From Dermatophagoides farinae (taxonomy: Eukaryota > Arthropoda > Arachnida > Sarcoptiformes > Pyroglyphidae), in assembly GCF_024713945.1 (NCBI RefSeq), contig NC_134677.1, positions 6,389,001 through 6,453,000 on the forward strand: 64,000 nt of DNA. Reading direction: 5' to 3'. The notes beneath the pieces are model-generated. The model ran no database searches. It saw only the letters and a program-made list of their open reading frames with translations, and was not told the origin of the DNA. Positions 45,310 to 56,300 of this stretch are shown piece after piece. The position numbers and the translations under genes are program-made. Within the stretch, counting starts at the first letter, position 1. Every line of letters begins with the position of its first letter.

Positions 45310-46902
45310 ATGGAAATTCAAGATGTTCCTGATAGTGAGGTTGTGTGTAAATATAATTGTCGTGATTTTGATTTTTTTTTATTTTCCTTTTTCCGTTTGT
45401 TCAATAGAGGCCGTTACAACCAAATAGAACTTCAACGCGTCGAAAAAACATGGGGTTCTGGTCGAGAACATTGTTTCAGCGAATATTCTTACAATCTCTT
45501 TGTCGATTGATAATCTATTTGAATAAGATTTACCAAGATTTTGGAGCTGTTAATACATATCATTCTGAACATGCGCTATATTTTGAAATAATTTCATTAC
45601 TTTGCTTGATACTTCCATCAATGATATTCGCCATTTATCAAAGTTTTGCCGAATTTATCAAGAATGAAAATTTCAATGCAAAAGCCATCATTACTAAATT
45701 TGTAAATGGATTATTATTGATTCCATGGCAAATGAAAAGGTATTTAAGAAAATTATTTCCTAAATTAGCCACAAGCATTCTTTTTTTTCTCTTCATAATA
45801 GATATCTGGATGGGCTATATTTTTCATCTCAAAATCTTTGCTCTTTCCGGCAAGCAAAAGATGATGAAAAGGAAAATTTTTTTTTCGTAAATCGTAATGC
45901 AGAAACGTTAGAATTTTTCGAAGATTTCTATGCCGGATTCATTCAAGTAGTCATGCAGATTTACATTCTGTCAGTCGAAACAAACAACAAATATTCATTT
46001 AGTAAGATTTTTTTTTTTTAATTTTTACATTATTTTTACATTTTCATTTCACTTTTCAGTCATTGGAGAAGTAATCGGTTCTGCTTTGTCCATTTTTTCC
46101 ATGCTCATTGCCATTCGCCGAAGAGATGATGGAATTCTGACTGGTATTCATGATTTATGGATTTATGATTAATTCTAATGAGAACTGTTTTGAATTATAT
46201 CTAGGTTTCTTATCTTTAGTAGGATGGACTTCAATGTTCGCAAGTCGTATTTTAGTGTTTGCTTTGGCCGCTATTATCATCAAACAATGGATCGTTGTCT
46301 TGTGTTTAGTTCATGTTATTGGTTTCACCATTTGGGTTTATAAGATCGCAATGGAAGCATTGGAGGAAATGGATACACAAGCTGATCGTTCGAAGAAAAG
46401 AGGTTTTAGTACCGCTGTATTGATTTTCTTTTTCTTTGGTCTTCCATCATTGGTCATGTGGCCTTACATGTTTTATTTGAAAGAAAAACAACGTCCAATG
46501 CGATTTTTATTCATAGTATTCATTGAGAACACCATTCTTGTTTCATTATGGTTTGGTCTTCATTCAACCAAAGCCAATACAGATATTTATTGGTTAATGG
46601 CTGTTATTGTAACTACCGTTGTGGCAACCTTATTCCTATCGCTATATTTCTGTTGTAAACCATCAAAAGTTGATCAAGTTGTTTTATATGATATGCGATA
46701 TTCCGACACCGAGTCATTTGGCATTTATTTCGAATTCTGTGACATTGTTTTCAACTTAAAGGTGGAAAAAGAAGTGAAAGAATTGTTGGATATTATACGG
46801 GAAAAACCAGAATTGACTCATCCACGTTACCGACAGCAACAACAACAACAACAACAGGTAGCACAGCCTACAGCTCCTGAAATTGATCGACAGTCACCAT
46901 GA
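45310..46902 (+). CDS. XK-related membrane protein (putative scramblase family), 5 exons, 447 aa
   Basis: Belongs by sequence pattern to the XK/Xkr/CED-8 family, several members of which scramble phospholipids at the plasma membrane during apoptosis. Exons: 45310-45339, 45408-45739, 45802-46001, 46060-46143, 46205-46902; phases fit. Landmarks: LYFEIISLLCLILPSMIFAI, FVNGLLLIPWQMKRYLDGLYF (the family LLxRYxxAL region), FFEDFYAGFIQVVMQIYIL, VIGEVIGSALSIFSMLIAIR, WTSMFASRILVFALAAIIIK, FGLPSLVMWPYMFYL and several more hydrophobic helices. The C-terminal tail is polar with an eight-Gln run and no obvious DxxD caspase site, so caspase activation of this paralogue is not supported. The first exon encodes only ten residues; its donor (GAG|GTTGTG) is weak, so the start is the least certain part. 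The subfamily was not resolved. Confidence 0.88.
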
Positions 46903-47872
46903 TAATTACAAATCCAATTGCTGATATAAGACATGTGATACACCATTGGTATTTCATTACAGAATTTTTATTTTTGTATATAAATTCAAACAAAAACCCA
47001 CAAAAAAATACTCCCACAATTCATATTTTTCAGAAACTATTCATTTCATGTTAATGTTTGCAAATTGAAACAATTAAAAATTGAGTTATCAATAATTTCG
47101 ATAAAAATGACTTTAATTATTTAAACGTGATTTTGATCATCAACTCAGAAAGGATTTGACAATTTTCCAATTAAATATTGTGTTATTATATTCACTTTTT
47201 GGTTTTCACTTTCGATGTATAAATCGGGCATAATTTCTTATGCAACAGTATTTCAACAATTTCTCCTCCCATCGTCTAACATCTCGCCTCACACAGGGAA
47301 AAATAGCCTCCTCATTTGAGGGTGAGAAATGTGCAGCGAAAGTAAGAATTTTATTTTCAAACTAATACCAAATGCTTTCCCATCAAAATTTGAGCTACTT
47401 ACGCTTCACAAAAATTTTGTTCTCTCGGTGCAGTGTAACCAGTTTTTTTTTGATTATATTTAATTTCACAAACATGCATGCATGTACATGTACTGGCGCT
47501 GATGTATATTAAATAATAAAAAGAAAAATAGTAATCATAGAGAGAAAAAAAATCATCATCATTTTTCAATGTTCAAACTGGAAACCAAATGGCAACATGA
47601 CACGTACATATGACGACTGCGTCGAACTTGCGTCTGATATTTGTTGACGATATATTCGGTAGTAGTAATAGTAAGATAATTTACATTTAGATTCATATAT
47701 TGTTAAATCTGCTTTAATACTTGTGATCAAAGAAATCATCATCATTATTTTTTTCGATTAAATTGAAAAGCTTACATTAATAAGATATATTACTTACAAA
47801 TAGTAATCACTTTCCTATTTGATTGATTGAGTGATTTTGAAGTACCCAATTGAAATATATCGAATCGATTCA
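46903..47872. other. Spacer between XK-related and cytochrome b5 genes
   Basis: AT-rich, containing the XK-related 3' UTR and the cytochrome b5 promoter. A GC-richer patch lies around 47600-47640 (GACTGCGTCGAACTTGCGTC). No coding sequence was seen. Confidence 0.4.
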
Positions 47873-47880
47873 TATATAAA
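47873..47880 (+). promoter_or_regulatory. TATA box of cytochrome b5
   Basis: TATATAAA, followed about 25-30 bp later by pyrimidine-A initiator-like sequence. It lies upstream of a short probable 5' UTR exon ending at 47929. The position fits a TATA element, but AT-richness makes chance matches common. Confidence 0.45.
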
Positions 47881-47929
47881 CATTATTTTTTTCTGGTTCA
47901 TTTTTGGTTCATATTAATAATCATAAAAG

Positions 47930-47993
47930 GTATGTTTGAAATATGATTTTTTTGTCTAGCAAAATTTTTATGATTCTTTTAACTTTCATTAAG
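47930..47993 (+). other. Probable 5' UTR intron of cytochrome b5
   Basis: Donor AAAG|GTATGT and acceptor TTCATTAAG flank a 64-bp interval, the same size as other introns here. Splicing leaves a 13-nt leader before the ATG at 48007. Confidence 0.5.
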
Positions 47994-48006
47994 ACAACTG
48001 AATAAA

Positions 48007-48859
48007 ATGGCTGAAGAAATCAAAACTTTTACATTGACTGAAGTTGCCGAACATAATGAAAAGAAATCCGTTTGGATCATTATCCATGATTGCGTTTATG
48101 ATGTGACTCCATTCCTTGATGAGGTTTGTTATTTTTTTTTCGAATATTGGTTTTCAATATAAATTTAAAAAAAAATTCAGCATCCAGGTGGCGAAGAAGT
48201 TCTAATCGAACAAGCCGGTAAAGATGCAACCGAATCATTCGAAGATGTGGGCCATTCTACCGATGCTAGAGATATTATGAAAAAATATAAAATTGGTGAA
48301 TTATGTGAGGTATGTGTGAAAAATTTTATCATATCATTGAGGACAATAAATTTATTTTTCCTTGTTCTCATTTTTTTTTATAGGCGGATAAAAAGAAAAC
48401 AAAAAAAGTTGAGGTGAGCAACATATATGTTTTGCATGTCATTTTTTTTCCTTATGGAACTCTAACATTATCGATTAATATTATATTATTTGATTAACAA
48501 TTATAATTTCCGTGAGAACAATAGTTATATTGGGTGGGGGGGATGTGTGAAATATTTTTGTCATAGGGTTTTTTTTTGATTCAAATATTCATTGATTATG
48601 ATCATGCATGTGTTTCTAATTGGTCTTTTAAAAATATTTCATTTCACAAACAAAAGTGAAAAACATTTTGCAAATGACTAACTTTGTTTTTTGTTATCAT
48701 CTTACCTTGCCCGTTTTTGTTTTTTTTTTGCTTACTTCACACTTCACAACATCTTTCATTTTTCAACATTATGAAATGATATAACTGGATTATATTTGAA
48801 AAAAAAATTAGAAACCTAATAACGGTGGACCAGGCAAAAAGAACTGTATTGTCATTTAG
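48007..48859 (+). CDS. CYB5: Cytochrome b5, alternative short isoform ending in a CaaX-like CIVI
   Basis: Exons: 48007-48123, 48181-48309, 48384-48413, 48812-48859, all phase 0, giving 107 residues. The haem domain is identical to the tail-anchored form. The alternative last exon follows an ATTAG acceptor and encodes [15 protein letters not shown] and a stop. Cys-Ile-Val-Ile fits a CaaX box; with Ile as last residue, geranylgeranylation would be favoured by general CaaX rules. The preceding GKK is the kind of basic stretch seen near prenylated tails. If both exons are used, the same haem domain would be membrane-bound by a helix or by a lipid. The acceptor is flanked by A-rich rather than T-rich sequence, so usage is less certain than for the anchor exon. 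Confidence 0.65.
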
Positions 48860-49361
48860 GATGACTGTAATTCATTCTATCTACTACTATCGATTCGTGA
48901 GATGTGACTATCTATTTTTTTAAAAAATATTAAACAATTCAAGATTATATAGTTTTTTTTTAAAAAAAACAAGAAAAAAAATTAAAATATTTTTTTTAAA
49001 TATCCAAAAATCATATCTTATCGTCAATTCGAGAGTATATAAAAGAGAATGTGAGAAATATTAATAGCAATATAGGAATGAATATGTTTCAAAATCATTT
49101 TTGTTGTTGTTGTTGTTGCTGTATTACCCAAAGTTGTTAATAATATAATATAAAATAATTACATATATATCCATATGTCCATCTATACATATTCAATCAA
49201 TCAATCAATGATTGAATTTTTTTTAGGAAAAGACAATTTCATGGTCCGATCCGAAAAACAATGGCAATTCAAGCGATTGGATGACCTGGACGATTTCTAT
49301 TGTTATTGCATTGGTTCCTATAGTTTTATATCGAATGGGCTATTTTGGTTCAAACAAATAA
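48007..49361 (+). CDS. CYB5: Cytochrome b5, tail-anchored isoform, 136 aa
   Basis: Small haem protein donating electrons to fatty-acid desaturases, P450s and other ER oxygenases. Exons: 48007-48123, 48181-48309, 48384-48413, 49227-49361; all joins are phase 0. The haem domain has the axial His of HPGGEEVL and the second His of GHSTDAR, preceded by [10 protein letters not shown] and followed by YKIGEL. The last exon encodes [10 protein letters not shown], then a hydrophobic helix [20 protein letters not shown] and four more residues (GSNK), the standard C-terminal ER or outer-mitochondrial tail anchor. Total length equals a typical membrane cytochrome b5 (about 134 aa). This exon lies 367 bp beyond an alternative last exon at 48812-48859, so the two isoforms share the first 92 residues. 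In the first frame of the region an unrelated longer reading frame obscures this exon; the anchor is in a different frame. Confidence 0.9.
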
Positions 49362-50327
49362 ACAGTTGTTCAAATCATCATACCTATATAGAAGAAAAAC
49401 AAGCACAATGAATACTAAAAGCAAAGCCAACTTTATTTTTATCTCTACTAATTCACAATTATTAATGAAATTATCATCATTGGCGAAATTCAGGAAAAAA
49501 AATTGTCATTAGAAATATTCTAATTACCATTGTTTTTCAAGATTATTACGACATTTGTTGTATAAAACAGAAAAAAATTTGTTGAAAAATATTCAAATCA
49601 ATAATAAAATAAATACTAAATGATAATAATGAAATTTTTATTTTTTTTATAATTAATCCAATAAAGAAAAATATTGTAATGTTGAAAATGATAATGATGA
49701 TCCAAGTTGTTTTTGCTATTTTTTTCGCTCGGTCAAAAATTGTACTTTTGTTGCATTTAATAAGTACAAAAATACATTTGTTGCCAATATTTTTGTTCAA
49801 ATAAAATTCAAGTTCAAGTGATTAGCTGTTTCTGTTTGATAATGAAATCGATGCTAACGATGATGATGATGATAATGGGATGTATCAAAATGTTTCCAGC
49901 ATTGATGTGATTTTCCAAACCGCTTCCAATATTGTTGATTATCTGATAAATTTTGAGAAAGAGGGAGAAAGAGAGAAGACAGATCTGCAAAAGAAAACTT
50001 GAAAACCTAATGCTAAAGTATAATCCCCTTTGAGATAGCCTGAATTTTTTTAGGTCAGAAAAAAAGTAGCCTACTAATTCTTTCGCTACCTAGAATTTTC
50101 CCTTTCCCTGATTTATTATTAATCAAACCCTATCAGTTTAAATCAAAAAGCTGGATATTTATCGAAATAAAAATGATCAAGAAACACCGAACGAAAATAT
50201 GAATAAGGATGGTCGATTAATGATTAGGCTTCAAAATATATAAATATTTTTTTCTCCATCTTTCAATGGCCTTTGAATGACCCAAAAAAATAATAGGGAC
50301 CGATGAAATCAAAATTGATGAATCAAC
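49362..50327. other. Spacer between cytochrome b5 and Acinus genes (convergent)
   Basis: Contains the 3' UTRs of two convergent genes. AATAAA occurs right after the cytochrome b5 stop. Otherwise AT-rich with GAT triplets near 49858-49875. No coding sequence was recognised. Confidence 0.45.
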
Positions 50328-52680
50328 TTATCTTCTACGGGGTGAAAATCGACGACGATCAGGAGAACGAGATCGTGAATATCGTGATAGATTTCGTCGG
50401 TATACAGGACTATAAGAAGGCTTGCGACGAAAATTTGTAGGGGAAGTTCTTCGACCACGATGCTAAGAACAAATAAAAAAATACCGATATGATATATGAC
50501 TGTCTTGTCGATAAAAAATACTCACCATATCACGAAACATAGGTGGAGGAGGGGGTGGTGAAGATCTTCGTGTAGGCATTTCCATACGCTGTGATATTCT
50601 AGCTTCACGTTCTTTTTCCAATTGATTACGATGTTTTTCTCTTTCCAATGCTTGTTCATCAGTTAATGGCAACCAATAGATATATGGAATCGTTTTTGTT
50701 TTCCTGAATAAATCTTCAAGCGAATTCATAGGTGATTCGCTTCTTGGTTCCTGATTACGTTGATTTGATAGTTCTTCTTTTTTCTCTAATTTTTCTATGA
50801 TGCACATTAATCATTTTTAAATCTTTCAACAATTTTTTGCAAATCACTTACCTGTTGTTTTCGCAGGCTTATCACGATAATGGTGGTGATGATGATGTTC
50901 AGATGGAGATTCATCTTTATGTTTTTTTAATTGTCGCTGATTGTCATCATCATTTTTTTCTTTTTCTTCGTGTCGACTGACTTTAACAGCAACTTTATCT
51001 CGATCCCATTCGCGAATGTTCCCACGAGCAGCAATACTTTCAGATTTGTCGTTGGTTTTACCAAATGTTTCAACTTTAGGTTCCTTCATGATGATGTCAT
51101 ATTTTCCTTTATTTTGAGCGATTGATGAAGAATTTTTATCGACGTTTTTCATAGGAAGATCTTCGTAATTTTCTGGATGAAGACATCGATCAATGTCTTC
51201 AAGTGTAGCGAATTCGACACAAAGATTTTTCGGGCTTGATTGTGGCCATTTAAGATTATGTAAGTTTTCACGAGTCTTGACAGCTTCATCGACACTCGAA
51301 TAAGTTGCATAACATTTGGATTTGATTTTATCTATCCAAAACTTTTCCTCATCAATTTGACCAACACTATTCAACAATTTTTTCAACTGCATCAAAGTAT
51401 ATGGTCGAACCAAGCCTGTTATAAACAAGACTGTCGACTCGGGATTCTTGGCAGGACAAACTGATCGTTGATCATTCTCTTCAATATTACCATTTTCTTT
51501 TTGCGGTGTTGCTACTTGAGACATTTCTACAACGTTGTTTTTAAATGAAATGTCTACCTTTTTTATTTCCATTTCAGTCACTTCAACCGATTTTTGTTGT
51601 TGTGGTGGTTCATCAGTTTTATTGCTAAAGAATGTTTTGTCTTCGCTTGATTTACTCACCTTGATGACAGGCTGATCATTGTCCATCATTGAATCATTTA
51701 TCAGTTGTTTAAGCTCATCGCTCGAGATTCCTTTTTTCAATACTGATGATTCGTTTGTTTGCGAACTTCCCCAGCGTCGTTTCTTCTGAACAGGCTTACC
51801 ACTAGGTCCTTCTATCGATTTTTGTGTGGCCATTCTATTTTTTAGTATTGAAGTTCGACTTTTAGAATCATCTGATTTAATTTCGATTTCATTTTTCGAA
51901 CTTTCTTCAATTTTCGTTATTGGTTGACTTTCAATTTTACATTCATCGATTTTCGGTTGCTCTAGTTTTGCCTCCTGTTCATCATGACTATTTTGAGGTT
52001 TAATTTCTTGAGTTACTTGCTCGGATGACTTTTCTTCAGTATTATCGGCTTTCGATTCTGTTTTGTTCTCTGGTTCTATTAAAGGCGGTGCAATTTCATT
52101 TTGGCTAGTGTTAACAATGTCATTCTTGTTTTGCTGTTCACTGTCTGAATCAGTAACATCGCTTTGTGATGCTTCACTTTCAGAATCTTGTTGCTGTACT
52201 GGCTCTTGTTTTCTGGGACTCGAACGAATAGTCAATTTGATGGTTTCTTTTTCTTCATTAATGGATATTGAAGCAAATTTCTCGGTACTATCAATACTTT
52301 TAGAATTAGAATTATCATTGACTATAGAATCGTCAATTTTTTCTGGTGGTTCAATGGCATTTTTTATTGGTTCGGCTTCATCGGTAATCGCAGATTCTAT
52401 CAACAAAATCTAGTCATATAATGCTATATAAAAAAAATTGATTTCACATACCTTGATCGGGTTGATTTGTTGAATGTAGAGCCTAATATTTTACAAAAGA
52501 AAAACATCAAGATTAATAAAAAAAAAATCGAATATGTTAATGACAAACCGTTAACAATAATTGTTGAAGCTGAGATTTTGTACCCGAACTACGAATGCCA
52601 CGTTTTCTGAGTTCTTCTTTCAAATCGACTACCCTTAAAGTATTTAAAGGTTTACCATCAATCAAAATATTATCCGACAT
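50328..52680 (-). CDS. ACIN1: Acinus (apoptotic chromatin condensation inducer), 5 exons, 703 aa
   Basis: Nuclear component of the ASAP/exon-junction-associated complex with RNPS1 and SAP18, acting in splicing and apoptosis. Exons: 52680-52549, 52482-52452, 52396-50852, 50794-50526, 50462-50328; phases fit. Exon 1 is an N-terminal SAP domain (LRVVDLKEELRKRGIRSSGT) for nucleic-acid binding. A long Glu/Ser/Lys-rich disordered region follows. The RRM-like domain lies at about 51440-51180 (VLFITGLVRPYTLMQLKKLL, FWIDKIKSKCYATYSSVDEA, LKWPQSSPKNLCVEFA). Exon 4 has the RNPS1/SAP18-binding motif EDLFRKTKTIPYIYWLPLTD, followed by a charged helix. The last exon is an Arg/Ser-rich tail. This order matches animal Acinus. 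The internal region also carries a run of six His. No canonical caspase-3 site was identified by eye. Confidence 0.95.
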
Positions 52681-53361
52681 GATGATAAATAATATAATTT
52701 TCCAAACACATTTGATTAAAGATTCAAAATCAAAAATTGAGCCGCATAGCGAAAAGAGCAAACAATAAACAACATGCCTCATGTACCGTTAATAAATGAT
52801 AGGACACAATGGACGCCTTTATTCTCATGGTATTGAATTTGAATTTCAATATTGAATAAAATGAAAAGTACAAATAAATAATATATTGAAAAAATTTTAT
52901 TTCGAAATTGAAAGGAATCTGAATGAAAATATTAATTAATTGTTTTGTATTATATATCAATTTATATAAAAATTAGAGTAAAAGCGAAATGTAGAGCTAA
53001 ACATTATTTGTAGGAATAAATATAATTAAAATTTGTCAACAAAATGTATTCTCTTGTGTGTTTCTGTGAGATGATTTGAGGCAAATGATTTTGATGTTTC
53101 GGTTAAATAGAGTGTTTGAATCAGTTTCGATTCGTATTTGAATTGGTTGTGTGACTAGAATAGAATTTAGTCCATAATTTAGTCCGAAAATTTTTATAAG
53201 TTGTTACAATAATAAATTCGGTGTCTATTTATTAGATTTAAAGACCAATGTGGACGCGTAAAAACCATTTTTTTAGCTGTTATCATTTTGAGATCACAGT
53301 ATTCCATGAAAATAAATAATTTGATTCAAATGTATGAATTGGTATAACAAACAAGCAATCA
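52681..53361. other. Spacer between FHOD 3' end and Acinus 5' end
   Basis: AT-rich, about 680 bp, holding the Acinus promoter and the FHOD 3' UTR. No coding sequence or clear signal was seen. Confidence 0.4.
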
Positions 53362-56300
53362 TTATGTGGTAATAGCTGACAGCATCATTCGTTCCTCTTC
53401 CGATAGATCAAGATTTCCTCTAAGTGTTCGTCGCACTATTTGATAGATTAAAAACAAATATATTTGTTAAATCATCTTATTTTTGTTACAAACAAAAAAA
53501 AACATACACGATTTCCGTTCTCCATAGCGAGCTTTTCGTCGATTTTTCTCTTGAGCTCTAACAGGTTGTTGAGTTGTCGATCGTACCAAGCTTTCGAGTA
53601 TTTCATCGTCAGCCTCACCATAAGATTCAACATGAACACTATGTCGGTATGAATGTATTCCTCTTGGACCAGAACCATTACCATTAATTACAAGATTAGT
53701 CATCGAACCAGTAGATGGACGTCGTAATTTTGTTCCGGGTAAAGTTCCCCATTTTGTTACGTTACCATTATCAAATTGTGTCTCACCCCCAGTTTTGAGA
53801 ATTCGCTCCAAATCAGATTCGGCATGTTCTTTAGCTTTGAATTTGTCCAACTGCTCATTTGAAAAAAAATTAACATTGAAATTGTAAATAATAATAGAAC
53901 TGATAGATACCTCAGTAATCATTTTGCCTCTGGTTTTATTTCTTTCACGATGATTTGCTTTCTTTTCGATTTGTTCTCTAACTCGTTCTCGAGTAGTTCG
54001 ATATTCCAAAGCGAATTCGCTTATAATCTTCAACAAATGATTTGGTTTATTCTCTTTGATCGCATTTGAAGGCATTCCCAAAAAGACGAGAAATTTTTTA
54101 AATCGATTCATTATACGACGATGAATGATTTCCAGTACAATAATACGTTGAGCACAATCAGTTAAAAATTCTGTCATTTTATTCTTCATCGGACTTGATC
54201 CATCAAATTTAGAAATAACTTTTAAATGTTCCCAAGATTGTTTGCAATCTTGTTCCATTTTGTGAAGATTTTTTCCTAAATCATCAAAATCGACCTTAGA
54301 GGCACGTGATACAGCTCCTAATTCCGAGTATAGATTTGAGGTATTTGGAAATTTTTCCATGATCATTTGAACCAAATGATGCAACAAAGAATGCTTATGA
54401 ATGGTATCTTTGATTTCTGGAACTTTGGCCAGGTAATCGATTTGAAACCCTTTCACATCGGATCCATTTAAAAAACTTCCGATTGATCTAAGTGTTCCAA
54501 GAATAATTTTAAAAGTTTCACTTTTTTCAAGTTCATGAATTGCTTGTTTCAAATCCATTAATGGTTCAGCTACTTCTCGTTCCATTTGTTCATAATCCAA
54601 TCTAAATGCCCACAAACGAAGTCTAGCTTCGAGAGCAGTGATTGAAGATAGTGTCATCAAAAATGATTCGGCTTGCCCTAATGGTATATCCGGATTATTC
54701 ATCTCAGCTTCCATAATTTTATTCTTTTCCTCTTCTGTAGGCATCATAGTTGTTAGAATTTTCTCAATGCCTTCCCTATTCATGATTGATTGATCCATTT
54801 TGAGTATGGCAGTTTTTATTGCTCTTGGAGGAGGTAGTTTAGTCATTCCAATATTGATCGCATTGGAACGTTTGGTGTCGAGTACAAGGATTTCATTTTT
54901 TTTATTAGCATCTTGAGTTTTCTGTCGAATATACAAGAAAAAACAATCAAATTATTAATTAATTCAAATGGTTTAAATAAGCTAAATTAATCTTACATCA
55001 AATCCCTATTAATAATAGATAGATTGACAATAAGTAAATTAATGATTATTAGCAGAAGCATATTATTAAGTGTGCCACACGTTAGAAGCCATCAGATTCA
55101 CGATTTGTGATTAAGTTTACAAGAGTTATAATAAAAAATAGATCGAAAATTATTTGAAGTGGTATCATTTTCAAAGAAATCTCGATAAATAGACTTACCT
55201 TGTTCATTAGTTCTTTGGTACGACTTTCAAAAAGAGTTTCCAATTTCTCGGTATCAACAGATACATTTTTGATTTCATCCCAAATGGTCTTTTTCTTTAT
55301 TATTCTACTCAAAAGTGATTTATCTTCTTTTACTTCTTTCCAGAATAATTTTATCGTTTTTTTGTTTTTGTTTTGTGAAGATTTAGAATCTGGGGGAATA
55401 GGTGGTGATGGTGTATTTGTGTTACGACCATTATTAATCGAAGACCAATTACCTAAACCGGGTCCATTGAATCTTGGAGGTGGCGGTGGTGGTGGCAGAC
55501 AACCTCCAGATGACATTGGTAGTGGTGGTGGTGGCGGTGACATCATCATAATCGGAGGCGGAGGAGGATTCGAACCATTTAATGATAACATTGGAGGAGG
55601 CGGTGGAGGTCCACAATTAGGAACAATAACATTAGCAATGGGATTACAGATATCGGTGTCATCATCGTCAACAAGATCGGTGAAATCCATATCATTAATG
55701 ACTAGAGGACGAGACATTTGATGGACCATTTTCTCCCATTGTTCAAAATTGTTGGTAATTTTATCGGTTATTTGTTCTTTTGGATGGATTATCTTGGGGG
55801 CGAGATTACTGTCTGACTGTGTGGTCTGTTGAATAAATTTTTCTTTCAAACATTTGACTGATTCGGTTGATTTATTTAAATTCAGGAGATCATTGATGAC
55901 AGTAGGTGAAGGTGAAACTATATCAGATTTTCCATTTCCATTCCAAAGTCCAGTAGATGCAGTTGGAATCGGAGCTGGAGGCTTTACATAGTTTGGTGAT
56001 TTAGGTGCATCATCTCCATTGGCTTTGCCATACATCAGTGATAACATCCACGTTTTTCTTTCCTTTAAGCTTGGTTGACGAGATAACCCTGAAGATGCAT
56101 CGCCATTTGTCTGATGATATCCATGATTCAACACAGATTTTTTGGTAGTCTCCCATAGATTGAACGATTCTTGTGAACCATCAAAATCATGAGGCTTCAA
56201 CATTTCATCAGATGATTCAGTGTGATTCGAACTTCGACTGTTCAAATCCAAACTACGATCGGTATCATCCTCATTACTATCTATAGAAGGTGAATCTAGA

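Noticed and set aside
52063-52413. Plus-strand reading frame of 116 codons
   Set aside because: Antisense shadow of the Ser/Glu-rich part of Acinus; no domain or splice support.
55200-55721. Plus-strand Gly-rich reading frame of 173 codons
   Set aside because: It is the antisense of the proline runs in the FHOD FH1 region; GGN codons mirror CCN codons.
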